Shown: piece by piece, positions 27,501 to 35,696 of the stretch
Position numbering within the stretch: position 1 is the first letter of the stretch
Layout of the letters: each line of letters begins with the position of its first letter
Source of the DNA: Perlabentimonas sp034003245
GTDB taxonomy: Bacteria; Bacteroidota; Bacteroidia; Bacteroidales; Tenuifilaceae
NCBI GenBank assembly: GCA_034003245.1
Contig: JAVEYY010000016.1
Location: 25,233-89,232, forward strand
DNA length: 64,000 nt
Reading direction: 5' to 3'
The notes under the pieces: model-generated
Databases searched by the model: none
Told to the model about the DNA's origin: nothing
Seen by the model: the letters and a program-made list of their open reading frames with translations, nothing else
Program-made: the position numbers and the translations under genes

Positions 27501-28146
27501 TTTGATGATCGAATATAGCAACCCCATTTTCAGTGCCAACCCAAAGCCGTTTATTTGAATCGACAAATAACGAGCGGATTACATTGCTAGGTAGAACATC
27601 GGGTTTTGCAGGGGTATTTTGATATCGCTTGAACTGCTCTGTTTCCGGATCAAAAAGATTAACTCCACCATCGGCTGTACCAATCCAAATCTTTCCCGAA
27701 GGATCCTCCACCAATGCCATTACACGGTTATTGCTTAAGCTAAGTTCATCGGTTGGTTCATGCTTGTACACCCTAAAACTTTCATCTTCCCAGATAAACT
27801 GGTTTAAACCACCGCCAATGGTGCCAACCCACAAGCGATTCTTGCTGTCCTCAATCATCGCAATCACCCGGTTGTTGCTCAAGCTCGATTTATCGCCAAC
27901 TACGTTAGCAAAAACCTTAAACCCGTACCCATCGAACCGATTTAAGCCATCCTCGGTTCCAAACCACATAAACCCTTTGTGATCGCGAAGAATTGTATAA
28001 ACCGTATTCTGCGACAATCCATTCTCCACCGAAATTCTCTCGAAATTGATCACATCGCGCTGCGCTTTTATATCATTCGCTATAAAAGCCGTAAAAACCA
28101 GCGTAACGATAATCGTCAGAAAAACTCCTGAGGATGGATTTCTCAT
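24568..28146 (-). CDS. Two-component-like sensor: periplasmic beta-propeller, Y_Y_Y domain, SpoIIE-type phosphatase
   Basis: Predicted 1192-residue inner-membrane signalling protein. After a signal peptide/TM (about 10-27) come many regulator-propeller (Reg_prop) repeats with the pattern DxxGxxWxGTxGGG-x-NxF (about 35-700). Then follow a Y_Y_Y domain (about 735-805, KYTNLKPGEYTFKVKASN), one TM (about 808-828), a long coiled coil (about 830-950) and a PP2C-type SpoIIE domain (about 955-1192, SGDFYWA, DCTGHGVPGGFMSM, LFTDGVFDQFGG). It resembles hybrid two-component sensors of Bacteroidota, but with a phosphatase in place of the kinase. It probably senses a periplasmic ligand and dephosphorylates an anti-sigma antagonist. 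Not adjacent to an obvious target operon. Confidence 0.9.
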   Translation of the reverse strand: MRNPSSGVFLTIIVTLVFTAFIANDIKAQRDVINFERISVENGLSQNTVYTILRDHKGFMWFGTEDGLNRFDGYGFKVFANVVGDKSSLSNNRVIAMIEDSKNRLWVGTIGGGLNQFIWEDESFRVYKHEPTDELSLSNNRVMALVEDPSGKIWIGTADGGVNLFDPETEQFKRYQNTPAKPDVLPSNVIRSLFVDSNKRLWVGTENGVAIFDHQKDAFTPFEVKQSNGARLDVGVVRRFFEDSNGCMWIATELHGAICYSPNKNVLTFVGRDTSTKNSLPNNTVHDIYQDDEGNMWFATFGGLSKYEPQRKRFVNHTSNLYDSKSISSNLTRCLYEDQLGVFWVGTQNNGLSKFNRKCKKFIVYRNFPGNIFDIPSTTVRSIFEDKDGIVWIGTYGEGILNFDINNENFTYFKAKPNTPGALPSNFVTSITQDKRGNIWVGTISGIARYNRQTRSFESQLNYSLPEKRIRYLLIDSQDVLWVATLNSGLVKLIPNGNTFKSYRFNPNVKTSLSQDRLTSLFEDSFGNFWIATSNEGLNLFDRERGQVIKVFRKDTEDSKTIASDRVLNFYQDKQNRLWLGTAEGVSLYNYTDSTFTNFTTRQGLPNDVIYGIVGDSKDRLWLTTNNGISCMDNSDITQPKFRNYDKHDGFPVNEFSEGAFRMLRSGNMLFGGINNFIVFDPNQIKDNQIPPTTFITECRIEGGETIRNDKVDLVLNVLEKDTIKLSYSQNNLTFAITALHFVAPEKNIFMYKLEGFDNAWIRATANQRIVKYTNLKPGEYTFKVKASNLDGYWNEEGDSLYIIIKSPYWNRWWFYVLISLVFTLIAYGLIKLREEQLIKSKILLENMVADRTVELSRQREELLLQSDRLQLANDEIKATSAVLAAQNELLTAKNEEITLKSTELEEQKNSLANLAWELQDKNEEITAQRNEIERQKKEITDSILYAQRIQHAVLPTQEQLSELFDEFFIFNRPKSIVSGDFYWATRIGKHRVIAVVDCTGHGVPGGFMSMLGVLMLNEVISLRGILDPAKALNQLRQGIISVLHQKGEFSDAADGMDLSLCIIDDELRTLTYAGANSSVIVFEPSKPNQEGVTVFRSNRMPIAYHPMMKSFTNEVYNLTNETVLFLFTDGVFDQFGGNNNKKFQQTRFIDFVVENKDLPIETQGIVLEQVFDKWKGKAYQVDDVLVLGLKV

Positions 28147-28166
28147 TTAATTAGTTTTACAAATAA

Positions 28167-29039
28167 TTATTTTAAGGCCTTAAGCATAGTTGCGCCAATA
28201 GTAGCGGGCGACTCAACAACATGGATTCCACACTCGCGCATAATCCGCATTTTGGCTGCGGCCGTATCGTCGGCTCCACCAATAATAGCACCTGCATGCC
28301 CCATCCTTCTCCCCTTTGGAGCTGTTTGCCCTGCAATAAATCCCACAACGGGCTTTTTGCAATTTTCCTTAATCCAGTATGCCGCTTCGGCCTCCATGCT
28401 GCCACCAATCTCGCCAATCATAACAATTCCCTTAGTTTCGGGATCATCATTAAAAAGTTTTATGGCGTCGAGCGTAGTAGTTCCTACAATGGGATCGCCA
28501 CCAATTCCAATACAGGTTGTTTGGCCTAATCCTACTTTGGTTAGCTGATCAACTGCCTCGTATGTCAATGTACCCGAACGCGACACCACCCCTACGCTTC
28601 CCTTTTTATGAATAAACCCAGGCATAATGCCAACCTTGGCTTCATCGGGGGTAATAATTCCCGGGCAGTTGGGGCCAATTAACCTAACATCTTTCTTTTC
28701 TGAAAGATACTGCTTAACCTGAACCATCTGTGCTATGGGAATACCCTCGGTGATGCAAACAATTACCTTTATTCCTGCATCGGCAGCCTCCATAATGGCA
28801 TCGGCAGCAAATGCTGGTGGAACAAATATCACCGAAACATTGGCCTTAGCCTCTTTTACTCCATCGGCAACAGTGTTGAACACAGGTAAATTAAGATGCT
28901 TTTGGCCTCCCTTACCAGGCGTTACACCGCCAACTACATTGGTTCCATACTCCAACATTTGCGTGGCATGGAAAGTTCCTTCACCTCCTGTAAATCCCTG
29001 CACTAAAACACGGGAATCCTTGTTAACCAGTACACTCAT
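28167..29039 (-). CDS. sucD: Succinyl-CoA synthetase alpha subunit
   Basis: The 290-residue alpha subunit forms or splits succinyl-CoA with substrate-level phosphorylation. Seen: the CoA-binding N-terminus (VQGFTGGEGTFHA, GVTPGKGG), GPNCPGIITP, SRSGTLTYEA and the phosphohistidine segment GHAGAIIGG. Length is standard. The beta subunit gene sucC, usually adjacent, is not in the window, so it must be elsewhere. The gene follows the upstream regulator on the same strand by 84 bases and precedes the propeller sensor by 20 bases; a shared transcript with either is uncertain. Confidence 0.94.
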   Translation of the reverse strand: MSVLVNKDSRVLVQGFTGGEGTFHATQMLEYGTNVVGGVTPGKGGQKHLNLPVFNTVADGVKEAKANVSVIFVPPAFAADAIMEAADAGIKVIVCITEGIPIAQMVQVKQYLSEKKDVRLIGPNCPGIITPDEAKVGIMPGFIHKKGSVGVVSRSGTLTYEAVDQLTKVGLGQTTCIGIGGDPIVGTTTLDAIKLFNDDPETKGIVMIGEIGGSMEAEAAYWIKENCKKPVVGFIAGQTAPKGRRMGHAGAIIGGADDTAAAKMRIMRECGIHVVESPATIGATMLKALK

Positions 29040-29123
29040 ATATTTATATTTTGAAATTATGCTTTTCCAAACCTAATTAAAATTTGCTTATAATGCAATA
29101 TCCACAACCTGTACAAATCAATT

Positions 29124-29891
29124 CTAACAAACCAAAACCTTTACACCAAGCGATTCTACCCTTCGAACCATCGAATCCGAAACAGCACCATCGGTTATAA
29201 TGATATCAACCTGTGATGTTTCGCAAATTCGACCAAATCCTCGGCGACCAAACTTTGTAGAATCGGCAAGGACAACTACTTTTTGAGCAGAATTTATCAT
29301 CACCTGATTTAATGATGCCTCCAGAGCATTAGTGGTTGTTAGCCCATAATCGGGATCAATTCCATCAACCCCAATAAAGAGCTTATTGCAGCTATATCCC
29401 TGCATCATCTTCTCGGCAAAAGGGCCTACGGCCGAGTTTGAGCTCTTACGAATTCCTCCTCCCAGCTGGTGTACCTCAGTACCAGCATGAATATTTAAAA
29501 TTTGGGCAACATTTAACGAGGCGGTTACCACCGTAAGAGGACTGATTCCATTTATCTGTCGGGCTAATTCCAGTATCGTTGAACCAGAAGCAAGGATAAT
29601 ACTATCGTTTGGCTCAATATACTGCACCGCAGCTCGTGCAATGCAAAGCTTTTGCTCAACACCAATCTTCTCCTTTTCGTGAATATTTCGCTCGGTAGTG
29701 TATGGGTCAATTAGTGATGCACTGCCATGTGTTCGATGTAGTAGGTTTCTACTCTCTAAGATTTTAAGATCCTTTCGAATTGTAACCAGCGAAACATCAA
29801 GCAAATTGCTTAACTCGTTTACATTCACAAATCCTTGCTCTTTGAGCAAGTTTAAGATCAGCTGATGCCTTTTGGCAATACTCTTTGACAT
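29124..29891 (-). CDS. DeoR-family transcriptional regulator, GlpR-like
   Basis: Predicted 255-residue repressor with an N-terminal winged helix (about 1-57, LSNLLDVSLVTIRKDLKILE) and a DeoR C-terminal sugar-phosphate sensor domain (about 75-235, IILASGSTILELAR, KLFIGVDGID). It is divergent from glpD across a 157-base gap, so it most likely controls the glycerol genes in response to glycerol-3-phosphate. The shared gap contains AAACGAA and two TTTCGTTT elements ten bases apart, plausible operators. Related regulators act on other sugar phosphates, so the ligand is an inference. Confidence 0.85.
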   Translation of the reverse strand: MSKSIAKRHQLILNLLKEQGFVNVNELSNLLDVSLVTIRKDLKILESRNLLHRTHGSASLIDPYTTERNIHEKEKIGVEQKLCIARAAVQYIEPNDSIILASGSTILELARQINGISPLTVVTASLNVAQILNIHAGTEVHQLGGGIRKSSNSAVGPFAEKMMQGYSCNKLFIGVDGIDPDYGLTTTNALEASLNQVMINSAQKVVVLADSTKFGRRGFGRICETSQVDIIITDGAVSDSMVRRVESLGVKVLVC

Positions 29892-29929
29892 GATTTTGGA
29901 TTAATTCCTCAAAACTACAAAAAAATTGC

Positions 29930-29995
29930 AAACGAATCTATATCTTCAAATAAAGAAACATTTCACAACTTTTTTATTTCGTTTACTTTCGTTTT
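29930..29995. promoter_or_regulatory. Candidate DeoR-family operators between regulator and glpD
   Basis: TTTCGTTT at 29977-29984 and again at 29987-29994 (one helical turn apart), plus the inverted element AAACGAA at 29930-29936. They lie upstream of and around the expected -33 region of glpD. Confidence 0.5.
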
Positions 29996-30009
29996 ATGTA
30001 TTTAATGAA

Positions 30010-30017
30010 TATATTTG
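30010..30017 (+). promoter_or_regulatory. Putative -7 element of glpD
   Basis: TATATTTG matches TAnnTTTG, 32 bases before the glpD ATG. The -33 region (TTTC/TTTCG, 18-19 bases upstream) overlaps the second TTTCGTTT element. Confidence 0.5.
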
Positions 30018-30048
30018 CATGCAATTATGTTTCGAAAATTATAATAGT

Positions 30049-31614
30049 ATGAATAGAATAACAGCCATTGAGAAGTTAGCCAAGAATGAGAAACCTTTCG
30101 ATTTTATTGTTATTGGTGGAGGTGCAACAGGTATTGGGATAGCCCTTGAGGCTTCAACTAGAGGATACAAAACGCTTCTTGTTGAGAAATCGGACTTTAC
30201 GAAATCAACATCAAGCAAAAGCACAAAGCTAGTACATGGGGGCGTTCGCTATCTGGCGCAGGGCGATATTGGACTAGTGCGCGAAGCTTGCGTTGAACGG
30301 GGATTGCTGCTCAAAAACGCTCCCCATCTGGTGAGAAACCAATCGTTTGTGATTCCTACCTTTGGAATTTTTGACGAGTTGATGTACACCGTTGGACTTA
30401 CCTTTTACGATATTCTTGCTGGAAAGTACAGCTTGGGTCGGTCATTAAGAATATCCAAACGAAAAACCATAGAAAAGCTACCAACAATTCAGCGCGAAAA
30501 GATCTCGGCTGGAGTAATTTACCACGATGGCCAGTTCGATGATTCCCGTTTGGCCATAAATGCACTGCAAACGGCCATCGAGTATGGGACTGTAGCAATC
30601 AACTATATGGAGGTTGTTAAGTTGTTGAAAAATTGCGATGGACTGGTTAATGGCATTGAAGCCCTTGATACTGAAACGGGGAAATTGTACAATCTAGCCG
30701 GCAGGGTTGTTGTGAACGCAACTGGCGTTTTTGCTGATGATATTCTCCAAATGGATAGCCCGGGCAAACGCAATACCATTCGCCCAAGTCAAGGTATCCA
30801 TCTAGTTCTCGATAAATCTTTTTTACCCAGCGAGTACGCCCTAATGATACCCAAAACCGACGATGGAAGGGTACTTTTTGCCGTTCCTTGGCACGGCAAA
30901 GTTGTGGTGGGAACAACCGATACACCCATTGACTCCCCAGCACTGGAGCCTGTTGCGCTGGAGGATGAAATAGATTTTATACTAAGAACAATGGCCAAAT
31001 ACTTAACCAAGGCTCCTAAACGAACCGATGTTCTATGCATTTTTGCGGGCCTAAGGCCATTGGCTGCGCCAAAGAATGGGGAAGCGAAGACAAAGGAGAT
31101 TTCACGTAGCCATAAAATCACCGTCACACCCTCGCACCTTTTCACTATGATTGGGGGTAAATGGACAACTTTTCGACGCATGGCTCAGGATATGGTCGAC
31201 AAAGTTGAGAAAACAAAAGGTTGGAGGAAAACTAAAACTGATACTCGACACCTTAAGCTGCATGGATACACAAAATCGGTAAATTTTAAAGATCCACTTT
31301 ACTTCTACGGAACCGATAAGGACAAAATACTTGACCTTATGAATCAGGAACCTGAATTTAAAACTCTGATTAGTGATCGTCTTACAATATTTGCGGCCCA
31401 AGTGGTTTGGGCTGTTCGTTTCGAAATGGCTCGAACTGTTGATGATTTTCTTTCGCGTCGGGTTCGATGTCTGCTACTCGATGCCCGTGAAGCATTAAAA
31501 GTTGCGCCCAAGGTAGCCGCCATTATGGCAAAGGAACTTGGCAAAGATGACGAATGGCTGAAAGAGCAGGTAAAGGAGTTTGAGGCTATCGCATCAAAGT
31601 ATATTCTACATTAA
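30049..31614 (+). CDS. glpD: Glycerol-3-phosphate dehydrogenase (FAD, quinone-linked)
   Basis: Oxidises glycerol-3-phosphate to dihydroxyacetone phosphate at the membrane. The 521-residue product has the FAD-binding motif DFIVIGGGATGIGIA, TSSKSTKLVHGGVRYL, a GVFADDIL segment, RPSQGIHLVL and FAGLRPLAAP, with a C-terminal DAO_C domain. The frame is open from 29926, but a promoter-like element lies inside that extension and the family N-terminus fits the ATG at 30049. glpK follows after 59 bases; the two plus the divergent DeoR gene form a glycerol-utilisation locus. No glycerol facilitator gene is in the window. Confidence 0.93.
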   Translation: MNRITAIEKLAKNEKPFDFIVIGGGATGIGIALEASTRGYKTLLVEKSDFTKSTSSKSTKLVHGGVRYLAQGDIGLVREACVERGLLLKNAPHLVRNQSFVIPTFGIFDELMYTVGLTFYDILAGKYSLGRSLRISKRKTIEKLPTIQREKISAGVIYHDGQFDDSRLAINALQTAIEYGTVAINYMEVVKLLKNCDGLVNGIEALDTETGKLYNLAGRVVVNATGVFADDILQMDSPGKRNTIRPSQGIHLVLDKSFLPSEYALMIPKTDDGRVLFAVPWHGKVVVGTTDTPIDSPALEPVALEDEIDFILRTMAKYLTKAPKRTDVLCIFAGLRPLAAPKNGEAKTKEISRSHKITVTPSHLFTMIGGKWTTFRRMAQDMVDKVEKTKGWRKTKTDTRHLKLHGYTKSVNFKDPLYFYGTDKDKILDLMNQEPEFKTLISDRLTIFAAQVVWAVRFEMARTVDDFLSRRVRCLLLDAREALKVAPKVAAIMAKELGKDDEWLKEQVKEFEAIASKYILH

Positions 31615-31673
31615 ATCGCCATAAATTCATATATTCGAGTTTTCAAATTCTAACCCTTGCAACTTTATATACA

Positions 31674-33164
31674 ATGGAAAAGTTTATTCTTGCCCTCGAT
31701 CAAGGTACAACTAGTTCAAGAGCACTGCTGTTCGACAACAAAGGAAATATCCGCTCGGTTGCCCAAAAAGAGTTTAACCAAATATTCCCCAAGCCCGGAT
31801 GGGTTGAGCACGATCCCAAAGAAATATGGTCGTCGCAGGTGGCAGTTGCTGCAGAGGCTATATCAAAGTTAGGCATCAATGGTACAAATCTAGCGGGGAT
31901 AGGAATAACCAACCAGCGCGAAACCACCATTGTGTGGGACAAACAAACTGGAGAACCCATTTACAATGCCATTGTTTGGCAGGATAGACGCACCTCTGAA
32001 CTTTGCGATAAGCTAAAAGCCGATGGACTTTCCGAAACTATTCGGCAGAAGACCGGTTTGGTAATTGACGCCTACTTTAGCGGCACAAAAATTAAGTGGA
32101 TACTCGACAATGTTGATGGAGCAAGGCAACGAGCAAAAAAAGGTGAGCTGGCTTTTGGCACAGTTGACTCATGGCTGGTTTGGAAGTTAACTCAAGGACG
32201 CTCACACGTTACCGATGTTTCCAACGCAAGTCGGACAATGCTCTACAATATAATCACACTAGAGTGGGACAACGAGCTACTAAGCCTACTCGACATACCC
32301 ATCGAAATGATGCCGCGTGTTGCCTCCTCAAGCGAGGTGTACGACCACACCAACACCACATTTTTCGCATCGAAAGTACCCATTGGTGGCATTGCTGGCG
32401 ACCAGCAGGCAGCGCTATTTGGACAAATGTGCGTAGATGAAGGAATGGTGAAAAATACCTACGGAACAGGTTGCTTTATTCTAAAAAACACGGGCAGCAA
32501 GCCCTTTATATCAAAAAATAATTTGGTAACCACCATTGCCTGGCAAATACATGGCGAAACTACCTATGCCCTTGAGGGCAGTATATTTATTGGTGGTGCA
32601 GTGGTACAGTGGCTAAGGGATGGATTGGGAATAATCAATTCATCGGCCGAAATTGAAACTCTTGCCGCACAGGCCGACGATAATGGCGATGTGTATTTTG
32701 TCCCTTGCTTTACGGGGATGGGTGCTCCCTACTGGGATCAGTATGCCCGTGGCTTAATGGTTGGTATAACCCGTGGCACCACTCGCGCGCACATTGCCCG
32801 TGCTGCGCTCGAGGGAATTGCCTATCAAACTATGGATGTGATTGGCGCCATGGAATCGGATACAGGAATGAGAATTACCGAGCTTAGGGTTGATGGCGGT
32901 GCATCGGCCAATAACCTGCTGATGCAGTTTCAGGCTGATATATTAAATGTACCTGTTATTCGGCCACAAGTGGTAGAAACTACGGCCTTAGGAGCGGCAT
33001 ACCTTGCGGGCTTGGCCACGGGTTTTTGGAAAAACATTGATGAGCTAAGGCAACAATGGCAACTCGACCGGAAGTTTGAATCGACTATGGATTACCGAAA
33101 GTGTGCGGAATTAAAAAGCAAATGGGCCGATGCCGTAGGCAGAGCAATGGGGTGGAATAAGTAA
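31674..33164 (+). CDS. glpK: Glycerol kinase
   Basis: Phosphorylates glycerol to sn-glycerol-3-phosphate, the substrate of the adjacent dehydrogenase. The 496-residue FGGY-family enzyme shows LDQGTTSSRA at the N-terminus, GWVEHDP, TNQRETT, NASRTMLYNI, GGIAGDQQAALFGQ, GTGCF and a C-terminal VDGGASANNLLMQFQAD motif. Length equals the family standard. It is the second gene of the glpD-glpK unit and is convergent with the MFS gene 18 bases away. Confidence 0.96.
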   Translation: MEKFILALDQGTTSSRALLFDNKGNIRSVAQKEFNQIFPKPGWVEHDPKEIWSSQVAVAAEAISKLGINGTNLAGIGITNQRETTIVWDKQTGEPIYNAIVWQDRRTSELCDKLKADGLSETIRQKTGLVIDAYFSGTKIKWILDNVDGARQRAKKGELAFGTVDSWLVWKLTQGRSHVTDVSNASRTMLYNIITLEWDNELLSLLDIPIEMMPRVASSSEVYDHTNTTFFASKVPIGGIAGDQQAALFGQMCVDEGMVKNTYGTGCFILKNTGSKPFISKNNLVTTIAWQIHGETTYALEGSIFIGGAVVQWLRDGLGIINSSAEIETLAAQADDNGDVYFVPCFTGMGAPYWDQYARGLMVGITRGTTRAHIARAALEGIAYQTMDVIGAMESDTGMRITELRVDGGASANNLLMQFQADILNVPVIRPQVVETTALGAAYLAGLATGFWKNIDELRQQWQLDRKFESTMDYRKCAELKSKWADAVGRAMGWNK

Positions 33165-33182
33165 TATAAACGTTGCCTGATA

Positions 33183-34451
33183 TTAATTTTGAGAATAAGA
33201 ACTAACAGCCAAATTTATTACTTTAATCCTGCGGGAGTATAATACCACTGCCCCAAGGCTAACCATGCTCGATAACAGTAGGGTAATTTGAACACCTATG
33301 GAACCTGAGATTGTACCCAATAGCAAGCTGCCCAAGGGTGTAACCCCCAAAAACGACATTCCATAAAGTGACATTATACGCCCTCTCTTTCCATCATCCA
33401 CAATGGTTTGCAATAGAGTATTGGTTGAGGCGTACAGGACTATCATGCCAAAACCAGTAATATACAAAAGAACGAGCGAAAGCGCAGTATTTGTGGAAAG
33501 TGACATGCTCATTAACCCCAAAGCAAAAATTATGGCCGATCCAAATATCAACTTTGGAAGTGTAGCCACGCTTTTCCGAGATGCCAAATAAATTGCTCCG
33601 GTCAAAGCTCCAGCCCCCAGTGCACCTGTCAAAAAACCTAGTAATTGCGAATCTCCTCCAAGAATATCCCTTGCAAATACAGGTAAAAACACCTGAAATG
33701 GTAGTCCCAAAAAACCTGTTGTAATTACCAGCATAAGCAAATATCGGATAGGTTTAAACGAAAATGCATACTTGGCGCCTTCCAACATATCCGACAGCAC
33801 CGAGCCGTGCTCCCCTTTCCTGTTTATAGGATTAATTTTCATTGCCAGCAACGAGAATACCACAGCCAAAAAACTAACCCCATTTATCATAAAGCAAATC
33901 CCCTCTCCTACCCAGGCAATTAAGAAACCACCAACCATGGGGCCAATAAACCGTGCCGAGTTGAAAAGGGTTGAATTTAGTGCAACGGAATTCTGTAACA
34001 GTTCCTTATCGCCAACCATATCTATAAGAAATGCATGCCGAAAAGGATTGTCGAAAGCGAGAACAACCCCATTTAAAACAGCCACTGTAACTACGTGCCA
34101 AACCTCTACCGAGTTGGTAAGGATTAGTGTACCCATGGTTAAGGCAAGCAGCATGGGCACAACCTGCGCTACGAGTAGTACTCTGCGTCGATCGAGCCTG
34201 TCGGCATAAACGCCCGCAAAGGGCGTTAAGAAAAGAGCGGGAATTTGACCGGCGAATCCAATAATACCCAACCACACAGCCGAATCGGTCATTCTATACA
34301 CCAGCCAACCTAGGGCAATATTCTGAATCCACGTACCCATCAACGACACCAGTTGCCCAAAGAAGAACAGCCTAAAGTTTCGGTTTTTCAATGCCCTAAA
34401 GGCAAACCCTACGCGATGAAAATACGATCGAATATCGAGGAAGCGATTCAT
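33183..34451 (-). CDS. MFS transporter, EntS/MFS_3-like exporter
   Basis: Predicted 422-residue inner-membrane carrier with 12 transmembrane segments. Features of the enterobactin-exporter/MFS_3 group: the FRLFFFGQLVSLMGTWIQ start, the loop GVYADRLDRRRVLL between helices 2 and 3, and VAVLNGVVLAFDNPFRHAF. Substrate is unknown; such proteins export siderophores, drugs or macrolides. It stands alone, with a hairpin and a 7-bp inverted repeat in its upstream region. Confidence 0.85.
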   Translation of the reverse strand: MNRFLDIRSYFHRVGFAFRALKNRNFRLFFFGQLVSLMGTWIQNIALGWLVYRMTDSAVWLGIIGFAGQIPALFLTPFAGVYADRLDRRRVLLVAQVVPMLLALTMGTLILTNSVEVWHVVTVAVLNGVVLAFDNPFRHAFLIDMVGDKELLQNSVALNSTLFNSARFIGPMVGGFLIAWVGEGICFMINGVSFLAVVFSLLAMKINPINRKGEHGSVLSDMLEGAKYAFSFKPIRYLLMLVITTGFLGLPFQVFLPVFARDILGGDSQLLGFLTGALGAGALTGAIYLASRKSVATLPKLIFGSAIIFALGLMSMSLSTNTALSLVLLYITGFGMIVLYASTNTLLQTIVDDGKRGRIMSLYGMSFLGVTPLGSLLLGTISGSIGVQITLLLSSMVSLGAVVLYSRRIKVINLAVSSYSQN

Positions 34452-34475
34452 GAACAGATTATGAATTTAAATGCG

Positions 34476-34512
34476 AAAAGCAAGACACCTCAGGTTGCAG
34501 GGGCTTGCTTTT
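34476..34512 (-). terminator. Putative terminator after the dihydroorotate-dehydrogenase-like gene
   Basis: AAAAGCAAG pairs with CTTGCTTTT across a 19-base loop; on the minus strand the stem ends in TTTT. It separates the flavoprotein gene from the MFS gene. Confidence 0.5.
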
Positions 34513-34517
34513 GCGTA

Positions 34518-34536
34518 ACCTTTGGCATGCAAAGGT
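34518..34536. promoter_or_regulatory. 7-bp perfect inverted repeat upstream of the MFS gene
   Basis: ACCTTTG-GCATG-CAAAGGT. It could be an operator for the transporter gene or a second stem of the terminator beside it. Confidence 0.4.
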
Positions 34537-34571
34537 AGAAACCTTAAATGGAAAAGGGAAAAAATCTAAAC

Positions 34572-35564
34572 CTATCTTTTCAAATCCTTGAAAAACTTCA
34601 TAAACTGAACCCTTTCAAAAGCAGCAGGGTCGAAACTCTTGGCCTGGCTCATCTTGCCCCTAAACTCATCGATGGTTTTATACTGTTTTTCATTCATCCA
34701 CTCCTCAATTTGTCTTAGCATTACACCAATTTGCACGAATCCGTTGCGGTAAAGGGTTGAGGCTATCTGAACCGCGCTAGCTCCTCCTAACAAGGCTTTG
34801 ATTGCGGTATTCCCATCGTGAATACCTGTTGATGCAGCCAAATCGCACGATGTACGCTCGGCCATTATGGCAATCCACCTTAGTGTGGTGGCAAATTCGG
34901 CGGGTGTACTAAATACGCTACCTGAGGTGTAATAAAGTGTGTGGATATCAATATCGGGATTGTAATACCTATTAAATAGCACAATGGATTTAATGGGTGT
35001 CTTGCCCAACCGCTGAATAAAACTACCTAGAGATGCGTTGTATGGGCTAATCTTTACGCCAACGGGGATGCTAACCAGTCCTGTCACCTTTTCGATTATG
35101 TCGAAGTAAAGTTTTTCGTTTTGTGCAGCAGTGCGGTTGAAGTCAGAGGGTAACGCAAAGATATTGAGTTCAATGGCATCGGCACCGGCATCCTGAATGC
35201 GCTTGGCAAAATCGGGCCATTTTTCGGCAGTAACACAGTTAATACTGGCAATTATGGGGATAGATACGGCCTTTTTGGCATCGGAGATCAACTTTAAATA
35301 ATTGGCCACAGGATCCTCAATGTTATCGAAATCAAAATATTCAATGGTTTCGGGATAGACAAATCCCGACGATTGCATCTTATTGAGATTATCCTGAGTT
35401 TCCATAATAATCTCCTCCTCAAAGAGCGATTTTACTACAACCGCAGCGGCTCCGTTGGCCTCCAATGCCTTAATGTCGTTGAGTGAATTTGTAAGACCCG
35501 AGCTGGCGGCAATAATGGGATTTTTAAGCGACAATCCCATGTAACTTGTTTTTAGATTGATCAT
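34572..35564 (-). CDS. Dihydroorotate-dehydrogenase-like FMN protein
   Basis: Predicted 330-residue TIM-barrel flavoprotein related to class 1 dihydroorotate dehydrogenases. The start LKTSYMGLSLKNPIIAASSGLT is family-like, followed by ALEANGAAAVVVKSLFEEEI, an IPIIASINC strand, GADAIELNIF, IPVGVKISPY and a C-terminal GGASAVQIASTLYRNG phosphate-binding loop. The proteins annotated this way in Bacteroidota may not be the true PyrD, and there are no pyrimidine genes nearby. It sits beside the hydrogenase locus on the same strand as the SpoIIE gene (132 bases downstream of it), so a redox role linked to that locus is possible but unproved. Confidence 0.82.
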   Translation of the reverse strand: MINLKTSYMGLSLKNPIIAASSGLTNSLNDIKALEANGAAAVVVKSLFEEEIIMETQDNLNKMQSSGFVYPETIEYFDFDNIEDPVANYLKLISDAKKAVSIPIIASINCVTAEKWPDFAKRIQDAGADAIELNIFALPSDFNRTAAQNEKLYFDIIEKVTGLVSIPVGVKISPYNASLGSFIQRLGKTPIKSIVLFNRYYNPDIDIHTLYYTSGSVFSTPAEFATTLRWIAIMAERTSCDLAASTGIHDGNTAIKALLGGASAVQIASTLYRNGFVQIGVMLRQIEEWMNEKQYKTIDEFRGKMSQAKSFDPAAFERVQFMKFFKDLKR

Positions 35565-35696
35565 TGTATGTAAGTTTGGGTTTTCGTATTTGATGTAAGG
35601 TACAAAAAAAACATCGATTGGGACACGTACCTAAACAGAAAATTTTCCGAATAGCTCAATGGTAATTCGGGACTAGAGAGATTATGCTGCGATTTT

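Noticed and set aside
28167..29039. SucD as part of a broken sucCD operon
   Set aside because: No remnant of sucC was found on either side. The alpha subunit gene is intact, so separate location of sucC is more likely.
29926..30048. N-terminal extension of glpD
   Set aside because: The extension would begin before the likely promoter and lacks similarity to the family N-terminus.
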